From assembly GCA_005881295.1 (NCBI GenBank), contig VBHS01000300.1, positions 1 to 10,352 of the forward strand: a DNA stretch of 10,352 bases, written 5' to 3'. The notes under the pieces were generated by a model that saw nothing but the letters and a program-made list of their open reading frames with translations, did not search any database and was not told where the DNA came from. Below, in pieces: positions 1-6,698 of the stretch; position 1 is the first letter of the stretch, and every line of letters starts with the position of its first letter. The position numbers and the translations under genes are program-made. This DNA comes from Chloroflexota bacterium. GTDB taxonomy: Bacteria; Chloroflexota; Ktedonobacteria; Ktedonobacterales; Ktedonobacteraceae.

Positions 1-1
1 A

Positions 2-316
2 GTTAACGAGCTCAGTCCTATCATTAAAGAAAACGGGACCTTCCGTATCGTTCAACTTATGGCCATCGACCATGCTCGCGTCCTGGATGCCGCGACCTTG
101 CAGTCATTGAAGGGCAGCGCGCTCACCAACTGGCTAACTGAGCAGCAGACACTTCCCGGTACGGTGATTACACCGGTTGACCAGAACAAGCTGCTCGATG
201 CTATGAATATGCCTCCCGATCTCCCAGCGGGCGCGCCCAGCAGTGGCTCACCCAGCGGCGCCCCTGGTAGCGCTCCTGGAGGGATTCCTGGTGGCGGCGT
301 CCCCGCACAGCCGTAA
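2..316 (+). CDS. Probable PrsA/SurA-type peptidyl-prolyl cis-trans isomerase, C-terminal end (5' truncated)
   Basis: An open frame enters from the left edge (first full codon at base 2) and stops at TAA 314-316, giving 104 visible residues. The Met at 59 is internal, because the frame continues upstream without a stop. The visible part has a short strand-like stretch (GTFRIVQL), a helical part (LDAATLQSLKGSALTNWL), then a Pro/Gly/Ser/Ala-rich tail of about 35 residues rich in GAP/GSP/GGIPGG units. The arrangement of a last strand after the isomerase domain, a helix ending in NWL, and a low-complexity tail resembles the C-terminus of extracytoplasmic parvulin-type foldases (PrsA/SurA), which catalyse prolyl isomerisation in exported proteins. 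The catalytic domain lies outside the window, so the family call rests on C-terminal resemblance only. Another exported protein with a disordered tail remains possible. Being a separate gene from hemW is supported by the 98-bp gap and a stem-loop. Confidence 0.5.
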   Translation, partial: VNELSPIIKENGTFRIVQLMAIDHARVLDAATLQSLKGSALTNWLTEQQTLPGTVITPVDQNKLLDAMNMPPDLPAGAPSSGSPSGAPGSAPGGIPGGGVPAQP

Positions 317-337
317 GTAACAAAACCTGAGACACCG

Positions 338-393
338 TTAGGAACGCAGTAGCGAAATGTGCTGAACGGCACCGTTCGTCGCTGCGTTCCTAA
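338..393 (+). terminator. Stem-loop between the isomerase gene and hemW, possible terminator
   Basis: Perfect 12-bp arms TTAGGAACGCAG (338-349) and CTGCGTTCCTAA (382-393) enclose a 32-nt loop. The stem can extend imperfectly inward: 353-356 pair with 375-378. A second perfect dyad, GAACGG-CA-CCGTTC (364-377), lies inside and would compete with that extension. A run of seven T (407-413) exists but starts 13 nt after the stem, so this is not a canonical intrinsic terminator. It may instead be a processing or stability hairpin at the 3' end of the upstream message. The dyad is certain; the function is inferred. Confidence 0.4.
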
Positions 394-414
394 ACAAAGG
401 ATCTGATTTTTTTC

Positions 415-1629
415 ATGACCATAATCGCACCTGCCACAACTCAATCAGCAAAAACAGAACCCATTCAACAGCTCCTGGAGACCGTCTCCCTGTATGTACA
501 CATCCCCTTTTGCCATACACGCTGTCACTATTGCGATTTCAATACCTATGCCGGTATGCTTCCGCTTAGAGAGCCATATGTACGTGCCCTGCTCAGCGAG
601 ATCGGCATGGCGGGCGCATTGACAAAGTTACCAGGTGGGAAACCACGTCGCTCTCGCACCATCTTTTTTGGTGGTGGTACCCCCAGCCTGCTCAGCGTCT
701 CTCAGGTTAGTCGCATCCTGGACGCCTGTTACGACAATTTCGCGGTCGATGAAGATGCCGAGATTACCCTGGAAGCCAACCCGGGCACTTTGAGTCGCGA
801 GCAGCTGGTGGGATTACGCGCAGCTGGCGTCAATCGACTGAGTATGGGCGCCCAGAGTTTTGATGCGGAGTTACTTAAAACCCTCGGTCGTATTCATTCG
901 CCCAAAGATATCACGCAAGCCGTACGCGATGCGCAAGCAGCGGGCTTCACTTCCATCAATGTCGATTTTATGTTCGGCTTGCCCGGACAGACCATGCGCC
1001 ATTGGCGCGAGACCATTGAAAGGGCGCTGGATTTACATATCGAACATCTCTCGCTCTACTCCTTGATCATCGAAGAAGGCACACCTTTTTATACCTGGAC
1101 ACACGAAGGGCGTATTACTCCGGGCGATGAAGACCTGTGCGCGGATATGTATGAATATGCGGATGAACGCCTGCATGCTGCCGGCTATGTGAATTACGAA
1201 ATCTCTAACTGGTCGCTTCCCGGCTTCCAATCTCGCCATAATTTGACCTACTGGCACAATCTCCCATACATCGGAATGGGAGTCGGTGCCTATTCAAGCT
1301 TTGGCGGAAGGCGCTTTTCTAATGTACGCGAGCCTGCAGAATATATCCGCATGCTCAAGGCACAACAATGGCCAGAGGTCGAGAGCGAAACGGTAGACAA
1401 GGCGCAGGCAATGTCGGAGACTGCCTTTCTGGCCCTCCGTACCGCTCAGGGCCTGCATTTGCCCACCTTTGAACAGCGTTTTGCTCTACCATTCGCTCAG
1501 TTTGCCGGTGATCGCCTGCATATGGTCGAGGAGGCAGGGCTGTTAGAGCGGGAGACTGAATGGTTGCGCCTGAGTAAGCGGGGACGCCTCCTCGGGAACG
1601 AAGTGTTTCTACGATTACTGCCTGATTAA
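415..1629 (+). CDS. hemW: Radical SAM heme chaperone HemW (HemN-like, oxygen-independent coproporphyrinogen III oxidase family)
   Basis: This 404-residue cytoplasmic protein is near the usual HemW length of about 380. The radical SAM cluster motif CHTRCHYC gives C33, C37 and C40 after the YVHIPFC start of the domain. It is followed by DF, as in HemW, and not by the extra Cys of true HemN. Other family marks are GGGTPS (86-91), EANPG (120-124), GAQSF (145-149), GLPGQT (188-193), YEISNW (261-266) and HNLTYW (275-280). The last fits the HNxxYW signature of HemW heme-binding proteins. HemW binds heme and is thought to deliver it to respiratory enzymes; many such genes are mislabelled as coproporphyrinogen oxidase. 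The ATG at 415 is the only upstream start that keeps the YVHIPFC region. The nearest Shine-Dalgarno-like element, AAAGG (396-400), sits 14 nt away, so initiation may be weak. recJ follows after 20 bp, probably in the same transcript. Confidence 0.93.
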   Translation: MTIIAPATTQSAKTEPIQQLLETVSLYVHIPFCHTRCHYCDFNTYAGMLPLREPYVRALLSEIGMAGALTKLPGGKPRRSRTIFFGGGTPSLLSVSQVSRILDACYDNFAVDEDAEITLEANPGTLSREQLVGLRAAGVNRLSMGAQSFDAELLKTLGRIHSPKDITQAVRDAQAAGFTSINVDFMFGLPGQTMRHWRETIERALDLHIEHLSLYSLIIEEGTPFYTWTHEGRITPGDEDLCADMYEYADERLHAAGYVNYEISNWSLPGFQSRHNLTYWHNLPYIGMGVGAYSSFGGRRFSNVREPAEYIRMLKAQQWPEVESETVDKAQAMSETAFLALRTAQGLHLPTFEQRFALPFAQFAGDRLHMVEEAGLLERETEWLRLSKRGRLLGNEVFLRLLPD

Positions 1630-1636
1630 CGCATCA

Positions 1637-1652
1637 AAAGGATAGACATGTG
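1637..1652 (+). promoter_or_regulatory. Ribosome binding site and GTG start of recJ, with an overlapping ATG in another frame
   Basis: AAAGG (1637-1641) lies 8 nt before GTG 1650-1652, which opens the RecJ frame. An ATG at 1648-1650 overlaps this GTG but opens a six-codon frame ending at TAA 1666-1668. The GTG is therefore taken as the recJ start. The next in-frame Met (1695) would remove part of the conserved N-terminal region and has no better ribosome site. Confidence 0.7.
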
Positions 1653-3446
1653 GAGTCAATATCTCTAACGAGCAGACCATGGGATGTATATGATATGCTC
1701 TCCGACGCTCAATTTAAGCTGTACGCACAAGCAGGTATAGAAGCAATCCACGCGCAGCTCCTCCATAATCGTGGTATCACAACGCCTGGTGCCATGCGTT
1801 CTTTCCTCGATGCCCGCTATGACCAGACGCCTGGTCCGCTCACGCTGATTGATATGAGCAAAGCGCTCGAACGCATACAGCGCGCACTTGCTCAACAAGA
1901 GCATATAACGGTCTATGGTGACTACGATGCCGACGGCGTCACATCCTCAGCTCTACTCACCCGCGCGTTGAGAACGCTCAAGAGCCCGGAAGCGGTTCTC
2001 GACGTTCATATCCCCAGCCGCTTACATGATGGCTGTGGCCTCAATCTGAAAGCTATAGAGCTGCTCAAAAGCAGGGGTACAACCGTGATTATCACCACTG
2101 ATTGTGGCAGTTCCGACGTTGAACAGGTCGCATACGCAAAAGCGCAGGGCATCGACGTCATCATCACGGATCACCACCACCCACCTGAAAAGCGTCCCGA
2201 TGCTTACGCCATGGTCAATCCCTGGCGGCCGGATTGTACCTATAGCGAGCGCTATCTCTGTGGCGTAGGCATAGCCTTTAAGCTGACACAGGCGCTCTAC
2301 CGCGCGTATAAACGGCCAGAAGCGGAAGAATTAGCCCTCCTCGACCTGGTAGCCGTTGGTACCATTGCCGATGTAGCCCCATTGCTCGGTGAAAACCACA
2401 CCCTTGTACGCCTGGGTATGGAGCAGCTCAATCAAACGCTCAATCCAGGCTTGCGGGCTCTGATACGCAAAGCGGGCTTGCAGCCCGGTAGAATACGCGA
2501 GCGCGATATCGCCTATGCCCTGGCGCCACGCATAAATGCCGCGGGCCGCATGAAGGATGCAAGTATTGCTTTCAACCTGCTGACCACAGATCATCCGGCC
2601 GAAGCCGCTCACTACGTCGAAGAATTGGAACAACTCAACCAGTTGCGACAACGACAAACCGAAGAGCTGATGAACCATGTACGTACGGAGGCACAGCTTC
2701 GTCCAAATGATAAGGTTGTACTGGTCAGCGGTGATAACTGGCCCGAAGGCATTATCGGCCTGGTCGCGGGCAAATTGTCCGAAGAGATTCATCGTCCCGT
2801 GTTAGTACTGAGTCGAGGCCCGGAGTTCAGCCGTGGCTCAGCGCGCAGCCAGCAAGGACTCAATATTATTGATGCACTGGGCGAGTGCGCCGGCATCCTG
2901 GTGCGTTACGGAGGTCATGCCCAGGCAGCTGGTTTCACTATTGAGAATAATCTTATTGAAAAACTTCGCGAGCACTTGCTCGGCTGGAACGGACAGGCCG
3001 CACCATCTGTAGTGGCTGGAGAAACAGAGGTGGAGATAGCCGACCAGACCGGTGTTGTGATCGAACAGGAAATTACCAGCGTTCGTATGATCGACCTGGT
3101 CTTCAAAAGGCTGGAGCGTATCAACTACGACACGTATCGTAATGTACGCGAACTTGCCCCTTTCGGCGCGGCCAATCCTGAGCCTATCTTCAAGGCCGAA
3201 GGGCTGCGCATTATGAGTAGCTGGTCAAGTGGCTTTGACGGTCGCAATCTACGTCTCCTGCTGAGCAATGGGAAGTTTCAGTTCAAGGGGACGTTGATGC
3301 GTGGTGGAGCTCAGCGCTCCTCGTTTCCTGCCGGCCAGTTCGTCAACGTGATTTTTTCACTTGAGCCCGCGTGGAGTCCTCAAGAGGAAGTGAACAAACA
3401 GGAAATCTGGTTAAGAATACTGCATCTTGAACCGATCAAAACGTAG
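1650..3446 (+). CDS. recJ: Single-stranded-DNA-specific 5'-3' exonuclease RecJ
   Basis: RecJ degrades single-stranded DNA 5' to 3' in recombinational repair, mismatch repair and base excision repair. The 598 residues are slightly longer than the E. coli enzyme (577). The DHH domain carries the metal-binding motifs in order: YGDYDADGVTSS (89-100), TTDCGSSD (149-156), ITDHHHPP (172-179) and GTIADVAPL (237-245). The DHHA1 domain follows, with GDNWPEGIIGLVAGKL (361-376), SRGSARS (394-400) and GGHAQAAGFT (421-430). The remaining C-terminal ~150 residues, including ELAPFGAANPEP, match the OB-fold region of RecJ. All expected catalytic Asp and His residues are present, and the frame shows no break. 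The gene lies 20 bp behind hemW, fitting an operon. It ends 23 bp before the convergent glutamate dehydrogenase stop codon, leaving little room for a terminator. Confidence 0.95.
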   Translation: MESISLTSRPWDVYDMLSDAQFKLYAQAGIEAIHAQLLHNRGITTPGAMRSFLDARYDQTPGPLTLIDMSKALERIQRALAQQEHITVYGDYDADGVTSSALLTRALRTLKSPEAVLDVHIPSRLHDGCGLNLKAIELLKSRGTTVIITTDCGSSDVEQVAYAKAQGIDVIITDHHHPPEKRPDAYAMVNPWRPDCTYSERYLCGVGIAFKLTQALYRAYKRPEAEELALLDLVAVGTIADVAPLLGENHTLVRLGMEQLNQTLNPGLRALIRKAGLQPGRIRERDIAYALAPRINAAGRMKDASIAFNLLTTDHPAEAAHYVEELEQLNQLRQRQTEELMNHVRTEAQLRPNDKVVLVSGDNWPEGIIGLVAGKLSEEIHRPVLVLSRGPEFSRGSARSQQGLNIIDALGECAGILVRYGGHAQAAGFTIENNLIEKLREHLLGWNGQAAPSVVAGETEVEIADQTGVVIEQEITSVRMIDLVFKRLERINYDTYRNVRELAPFGAANPEPIFKAEGLRIMSSWSSGFDGRNLRLLLSNGKFQFKGTLMRGGAQRSSFPAGQFVNVIFSLEPAWSPQEEVNKQEIWLRILHLEPIKT

Positions 3447-3469
3447 GGACCGCACCGCAGTGCCCAATA

Positions 3470-4723
3470 CTATGGGTAGACACCGCGAATTTCGGTTGCC
3501 TCGGCAACACGTGTTACAGCCAACAAATACGCACCCATACGCAGGTTCGTCTCCTGCTGCTGCGCTTTGTTGCGCACAGCTCGATAGGCACGCGTCATGA
3601 TCGACTCGAGGCGATCGTTGATCTCATGTTCAGCCCAGAAAAAGCGTTGCAGGTCCTGTACCCACTCGAAGTAGCTGACGGTCACGCCACCTGCATTGGC
3701 CAGGATATCAGGCACAATCGTAACGCCGCGATCATTGAGGATATGGTCTGCCTCTGGCGTCGTAGGACCATTGGCAGCCTCAATGATCAAACGGGCCTTG
3801 ATGCGGGTCGCATTTTTCTCCGTTATCTGATTCTCAAGAGCGGCAGGCACCAGCACATCACATGGCAGCGTCAGCAGTTCCGCGTTCGTGACAGCCTGGG
3901 TATTGGGTAGGCCTCTCAGGGCGCCATGTTCCCTGGAGTAGTGCATGGCCTGGTGAACATCGATACCGTCAGGATTATAGACACCACCGCTAATGTCGCT
4001 TAAAGCAACAATTCTGCATCCCAGCTCATAAAGCAGGCGAGCAGAAATACCACCCACATTGCCAAAGCCCTGAATCACCACAGAGCTTTCTTCAGGATCC
4101 ATACCAAGGTCGATCATTGCCTCGCGCGTGACAAATTGTATGCCGCGTGCAGTTGCTTCGAGGCGACCTTCACTACCACCGATAGCGAGAGGTTTCCCGG
4201 TAATCACGGCCGGCACCGAGTAGCCCTGGTGCATAGAAAACGTATCCATCATCCAGGCCATGATCTGTGGATTGGTATTCATGTCGGGAGCAGGAATATC
4301 GCTGTTAGGTCCAATTAAAATAGAAATTTCCGTAGCATAGCGACGTGCCAGGCGCTCAAGCTCGGCCCGAGAGAGCTTATGCGGATCGCAAAGAACGCCA
4401 CCCTTCGCGCCACCAAATGGAATAGCTACAACCGCGCATTTCCACGTCATCCACATCGCCAGCGCGCGAACCTCGTCGAGTGAAACTTCCGGGCTAAAAC
4501 GGATGCCACCTTTGGCCGGCCCACGATTGATGTTGTGCTGGACACGATAACCCGTGAACATCTCCACGTCTCCATTGTCCATACGCACGGGGAAATTGAC
4601 GATAAGTTCACGTTTCGGCTTGCGTAAAATAGCTCGCATCGCTTGCGAGAGCCCGAGACGTTCTGCCGCATCATCAAACTGCGAAACCGCCACCTGATAG
4701 GGGTTAACAATATCAATAGCCAC
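3470..4723 (-). CDS. gdhA: Glu/Leu/Phe/Val dehydrogenase family protein, probably glutamate dehydrogenase
   Basis: This cytoplasmic enzyme interconverts L-glutamate with 2-oxoglutarate and ammonium using NAD(P). Its 417 residues match the hexameric bacterial type (RocG/GudB about 424). The N-terminal catalytic domain has KGGIRF (K71), the lysine in MTWKC (K95) and PFGGAKGG with the probable catalytic lysine K107. PAPDMNT supplies D147, equivalent to the catalytic Asp. The C-terminal Rossmann domain has VIQGFGNVG (216-224) and ends its first strand-helix unit with ALSDISGG, where an acidic residue after the second strand favours NAD over NADP. Specificity for leucine or another amino acid cannot be fully excluded from motifs, but length and the KGGIRF/PFGGAKGG context favour glutamate. 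The start is GTG (4721-4723), fixed by AAGGAGG 10 nt upstream. The gene follows the two binding-protein genes on the same strand across a 252-bp gap that contains a likely terminator and its own leader. Confidence 0.93.
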   Translation of the reverse strand: MAIDIVNPYQVAVSQFDDAAERLGLSQAMRAILRKPKRELIVNFPVRMDNGDVEMFTGYRVQHNINRGPAKGGIRFSPEVSLDEVRALAMWMTWKCAVVAIPFGGAKGGVLCDPHKLSRAELERLARRYATEISILIGPNSDIPAPDMNTNPQIMAWMMDTFSMHQGYSVPAVITGKPLAIGGSEGRLEATARGIQFVTREAMIDLGMDPEESSVVIQGFGNVGGISARLLYELGCRIVALSDISGGVYNPDGIDVHQAMHYSREHGALRGLPNTQAVTNAELLTLPCDVLVPAALENQITEKNATRIKARLIIEAANGPTTPEADHILNDRGVTIVPDILANAGGVTVSYFEWVQDLQRFFWAEHEINDRLESIMTRAYRAVRNKAQQQETNLRMGAYLLAVTRVAEATEIRGVYP

Positions 4724-4733
4724 TGCTGAAGAA

Positions 4734-4740
4734 CCTCCTT
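4734..4740 (-). promoter_or_regulatory. Strong Shine-Dalgarno of gdhA that fixes its GTG start
   Basis: On the minus strand AAGGAGG (complement of 4734-4740) lies 10 nt before GTG at 4723. It is a near-perfect match to the 16S rRNA 3' end. It makes the GTG the likely start even though ATG codons exist further upstream in other frames. Confidence 0.85.
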
Positions 4741-4746
4741 ACTATT

Positions 4747-4797
4747 TGACCTATCGCAGGTCATCTATGCAACATTGCATAACGTAGCGCCAGCGCT
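4747..4797 (-). promoter_or_regulatory. Cluster of three inverted repeats in the gdhA leader
   Basis: Three consecutive perfect dyads precede the gdhA ribosome site. TGACCT/AGGTCA has 6-bp arms with a 5-nt spacer (4747-4763), so it would form a hairpin ending 6 nt from the Shine-Dalgarno. TATGCAA/TTGCATA has 7-bp arms with a 2-nt spacer (4766-4781), a shape typical of a protein operator. AGCGC/GCGCT has 5-bp arms with a 2-nt spacer (4786-4797). They are plausible operator or leader-RNA elements for nitrogen control of gdhA. No known regulator consensus was recognised, and no clear -35/-10 pair could be assigned. Confidence 0.45.
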
Positions 4798-4865
4798 TTT
4801 TCCTAAAAGTCTCACACAGGCTCTGCATGGATATCCTGGGTAAGACACACGTGATATAGAGGAAA

Positions 4866-4887
4866 GCCCGCCAACATTGTAGCGGGC
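4866..4887 (-). terminator. Probable weak terminator after the binding-protein genes
   Basis: GCCCGC (4866-4871) and GCGGGC (4882-4887) form a 6-bp GC-only stem with a 10-nt loop. In the minus direction it is followed by TTTCC, a short U-tract. It lies 89 bp past the stop of the first lipoprotein gene and ahead of the gdhA leader, as expected if the lipoprotein transcript ends here and gdhA has its own promoter. The short stem and U-tract make termination efficiency doubtful. Confidence 0.45.
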
Positions 4888-4900
4888 CCACACCAAATAT

Positions 4901-4953
4901 GTTATCAAAGTATATCATCTTGCATACGAAGCTATCAAGTTATCTCATGCATA
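4901..4953. repeat. Imperfect tandem direct repeat of about 25 bp
   Basis: Two related copies, 4901-4926 (26 bp, beginning GTTATCAAAGTAT and ending TTGCATA) and 4931-4953 (23 bp, beginning GCTATCAAGTTAT and ending ATGCATA), are separated by 4 bp. They lie between the lipoprotein stop codon and the likely terminator. The ending TTGCATA is also an arm of the palindrome at 4766-4781. They may be a duplicated protein-binding site or simply AT-rich drift. Confidence 0.4.
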
Positions 4954-4975
4954 GGGGGTGCAGGCCAGTCTCACC

Positions 4976-6622
4976 TTAATGTTGCAATACGTAGACTTGC
5001 GACCAATCTCCGAAGAAAAGACCATTTGCATTGACACTCACTCCATGAACCCACAATGGAATAATCGCCGCCAACGCCTGGTGATCGAGCGGGAGCCAGC
5101 CAACATTTTGAATAGCAATCTGTTCCGCCTGGTTATAAAGCGAGACACGCGTATTATTTGATAGCGTTTTATCAGCCTGTGTCACCGCCTGGTCAAAGTC
5201 TGGATCACTCCACTGCCCATAATTATTTGGCGCCGTCGAGAGCAGGTTTAAGGTCAGGCAATCGTAGGGATCAGCAAAGTCCGCATTCCACGGGACAAAG
5301 CCAAACTGTACCTGGTGCTTGCTCAACTCATCGGCATACGCTGTCGTCTCCACGGAATGGAGCATAATCGGGATACCTAAGGCATCTTGCCACATCTTTT
5401 GCAGGGCAACAGCCTCTTGTGTATTGACCTGTGAGCTTGAATAGGAGAATGTAATTGGGGGAACCGTGGTTAGATCAGGATAAATAGTCTGCAAAAGTGA
5501 CTTCGCCATGTTTTTATCATAGGGTATACCGGCATAGTCAGGCTGATAACCAGGCATACCCGGCGGTATAATAGTCTGCGCGGGCACAACAGAATCGAAG
5601 AAAACGTTATGTGCCAGCGTCACCTTATCTGTTGCATACGCAAAAGCCTGGCGCACGAGAGCGTTATCGAATGGGGGCATCTTATTATTAAAGAAGAGCG
5701 CATCCGTTTCCAACTGTGTGCTTCTAGTAAAACCCGGCAGACCTTTAGAAGCTACCTGGTCAGACACCGTCATATTCCAGACAAAATCATACCGGCCCGC
5801 GCGATAGACATTTAATGCCGTGGTAGCATCATTCGTAAAGATCATATTCACTTGTGTTAATTTCGTCTTGTCTCCATAATAGTAAGGGTTAGGAACAAGG
5901 ACCATTTTGACGCTGTGGTTCCACTGCGCTATCATAAAAGGTCCTGTGCCCACACCACTACCTACAACATGATCTGGCCAATCAGACTGCCCATATGTAT
6001 CAATGATACGCTTGTTCAACGGAAAGAAAAGAGAGTTGGTAAGCATCTGCAAGAAATACGGTGTAGGGCGCGTCAAAGTGATACGCAAGGTCTGATTATC
6101 GATAGCCTTCACACCTGACAGGGTTTTCGTCTTGCCCTTCATGACAGCGTTGGCCCCAACGATAGCGCCCTCAAATAAAGCGGCCATACTTGAATCTACT
6201 TCTGGCAGTAAGGCGCGAGACAGCGTGTACACATATGTCTGGGCCGTGACGGGTGTCCCATCTGAAAAGACAATGCCTGGCTTCAAGTGAAACGTATAGA
6301 CTCTATTATCGTCGGAAACATCCCAGGTTGCCTGGTCAGGAACGACGTTCAAATTGATATCGGACTTAACCAGGCCGCTATAAATCATATTGACAATCAG
6401 GTCAGTATTTTGATCGGTCACCAGCGCCGGATCGGGGGGGCCGCTATCCGTGATGCCGACATTGGGAAATGTCAATATTTGTTTTGCCGCCAGTTTGGGT
6501 GCGCTGCTTGGGGTAGGAGTAGTGCTCGCAGCCCCCCCATTCCCACAAGCAGCGAGAATGGACAGCATAATCACAACCAGGGCAACATAATGTCGAGGTA
6601 TCGCTTCACGATGCCCACTCAT
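4976..6622 (-). CDS. ABC-type extracellular solute-binding lipoprotein, family 5 (peptide/nickel type), copy A
   Basis: This is a secreted binding protein of the SBP_bac_5 (OppA/DppA) family. It should be anchored on the outer face of the membrane and hand oligopeptides or similar ligands to an ABC importer. From ATG 6620-6622 it has 548 residues, the usual family size. A signal peptide with hydrophobic core VALVVIMLSIL ends at the lipobox LAAC, with Cys26 the predicted lipidated residue, followed by a Ser/Thr/Pro linker. Family features are the NLNVVPDQATWDVSDDNRVY block, the TFHLKPGIVFSDGTPVTA motif, PYFLQMLTN, VGTGPFMIAQWN, ADFADPYDCL and a C-terminal WLPLDHQALAAIIPLWVHG block. A start at 6643 would add 7 residues, but that ATG lies in a strong hairpin. 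The chosen ATG has AGGA 8 nt upstream. It is highly similar to its upstream neighbour throughout. No permease or ATPase gene is adjacent, so its importer and ligand are unknown. Confidence 0.88.
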   Translation of the reverse strand: MSGHREAIPRHYVALVVIMLSILAACGNGGAASTTPTPSSAPKLAAKQILTFPNVGITDSGPPDPALVTDQNTDLIVNMIYSGLVKSDINLNVVPDQATWDVSDDNRVYTFHLKPGIVFSDGTPVTAQTYVYTLSRALLPEVDSSMAALFEGAIVGANAVMKGKTKTLSGVKAIDNQTLRITLTRPTPYFLQMLTNSLFFPLNKRIIDTYGQSDWPDHVVGSGVGTGPFMIAQWNHSVKMVLVPNPYYYGDKTKLTQVNMIFTNDATTALNVYRAGRYDFVWNMTVSDQVASKGLPGFTRSTQLETDALFFNNKMPPFDNALVRQAFAYATDKVTLAHNVFFDSVVPAQTIIPPGMPGYQPDYAGIPYDKNMAKSLLQTIYPDLTTVPPITFSYSSSQVNTQEAVALQKMWQDALGIPIMLHSVETTAYADELSKHQVQFGFVPWNADFADPYDCLTLNLLSTAPNNYGQWSDPDFDQAVTQADKTLSNNTRVSLYNQAEQIAIQNVGWLPLDHQALAAIIPLWVHGVSVNANGLFFGDWSQVYVLQH

Positions 6623-6640
6623 TGTTCTCATCCTAATGCG

Positions 6641-6667
6641 CATGGGCGACCGCTCAGGTCGCCCATG
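6641..6667 (-). promoter_or_regulatory. Perfect 11-bp-arm hairpin between the two lipoprotein genes
   Basis: CATGGGCGACC (6641-6651) and GGTCGCCCATG (6657-6667) are exact reverse complements around GCTCA. In the minus-strand RNA this makes a GC-rich 11-bp stem with a 5-nt loop, 31 nt past the stop of the upstream lipoprotein gene and 18 nt before the chosen start of the downstream one. No U-tract follows, so a classical terminator is unlikely. A stability or attenuation hairpin that sets the ratio of the two proteins is plausible. Confidence 0.6.
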
Positions 6668-6698
6668 AAACTATTCACCTGCCTCAACGGAGCTATGG

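Noticed and set aside
59..316. Free-standing 85-residue protein starting at the ATG at 59
   Set aside because: The frame is open to the left edge with sensible protein sequence before the Met, so it is the end of a longer gene.
2331..2792. Minus-strand open frame of 153 codons inside recJ
   Set aside because: It lies fully opposite the conserved RecJ catalytic and DHHA1 coding region and shows no recognisable domain or ribosome site.
3447..3469. Bidirectional terminator between recJ and gdhA
   Set aside because: Only GCAC-CGCA-GTGC (3452-3463), with 4-bp arms and no T-run on either side, is present; too weak to call.
4901..4953. CRISPR array
   Set aside because: There are only two imperfect copies with a 4-bp gap, so no spacer-length unique sequences exist. 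No cas genes are present.
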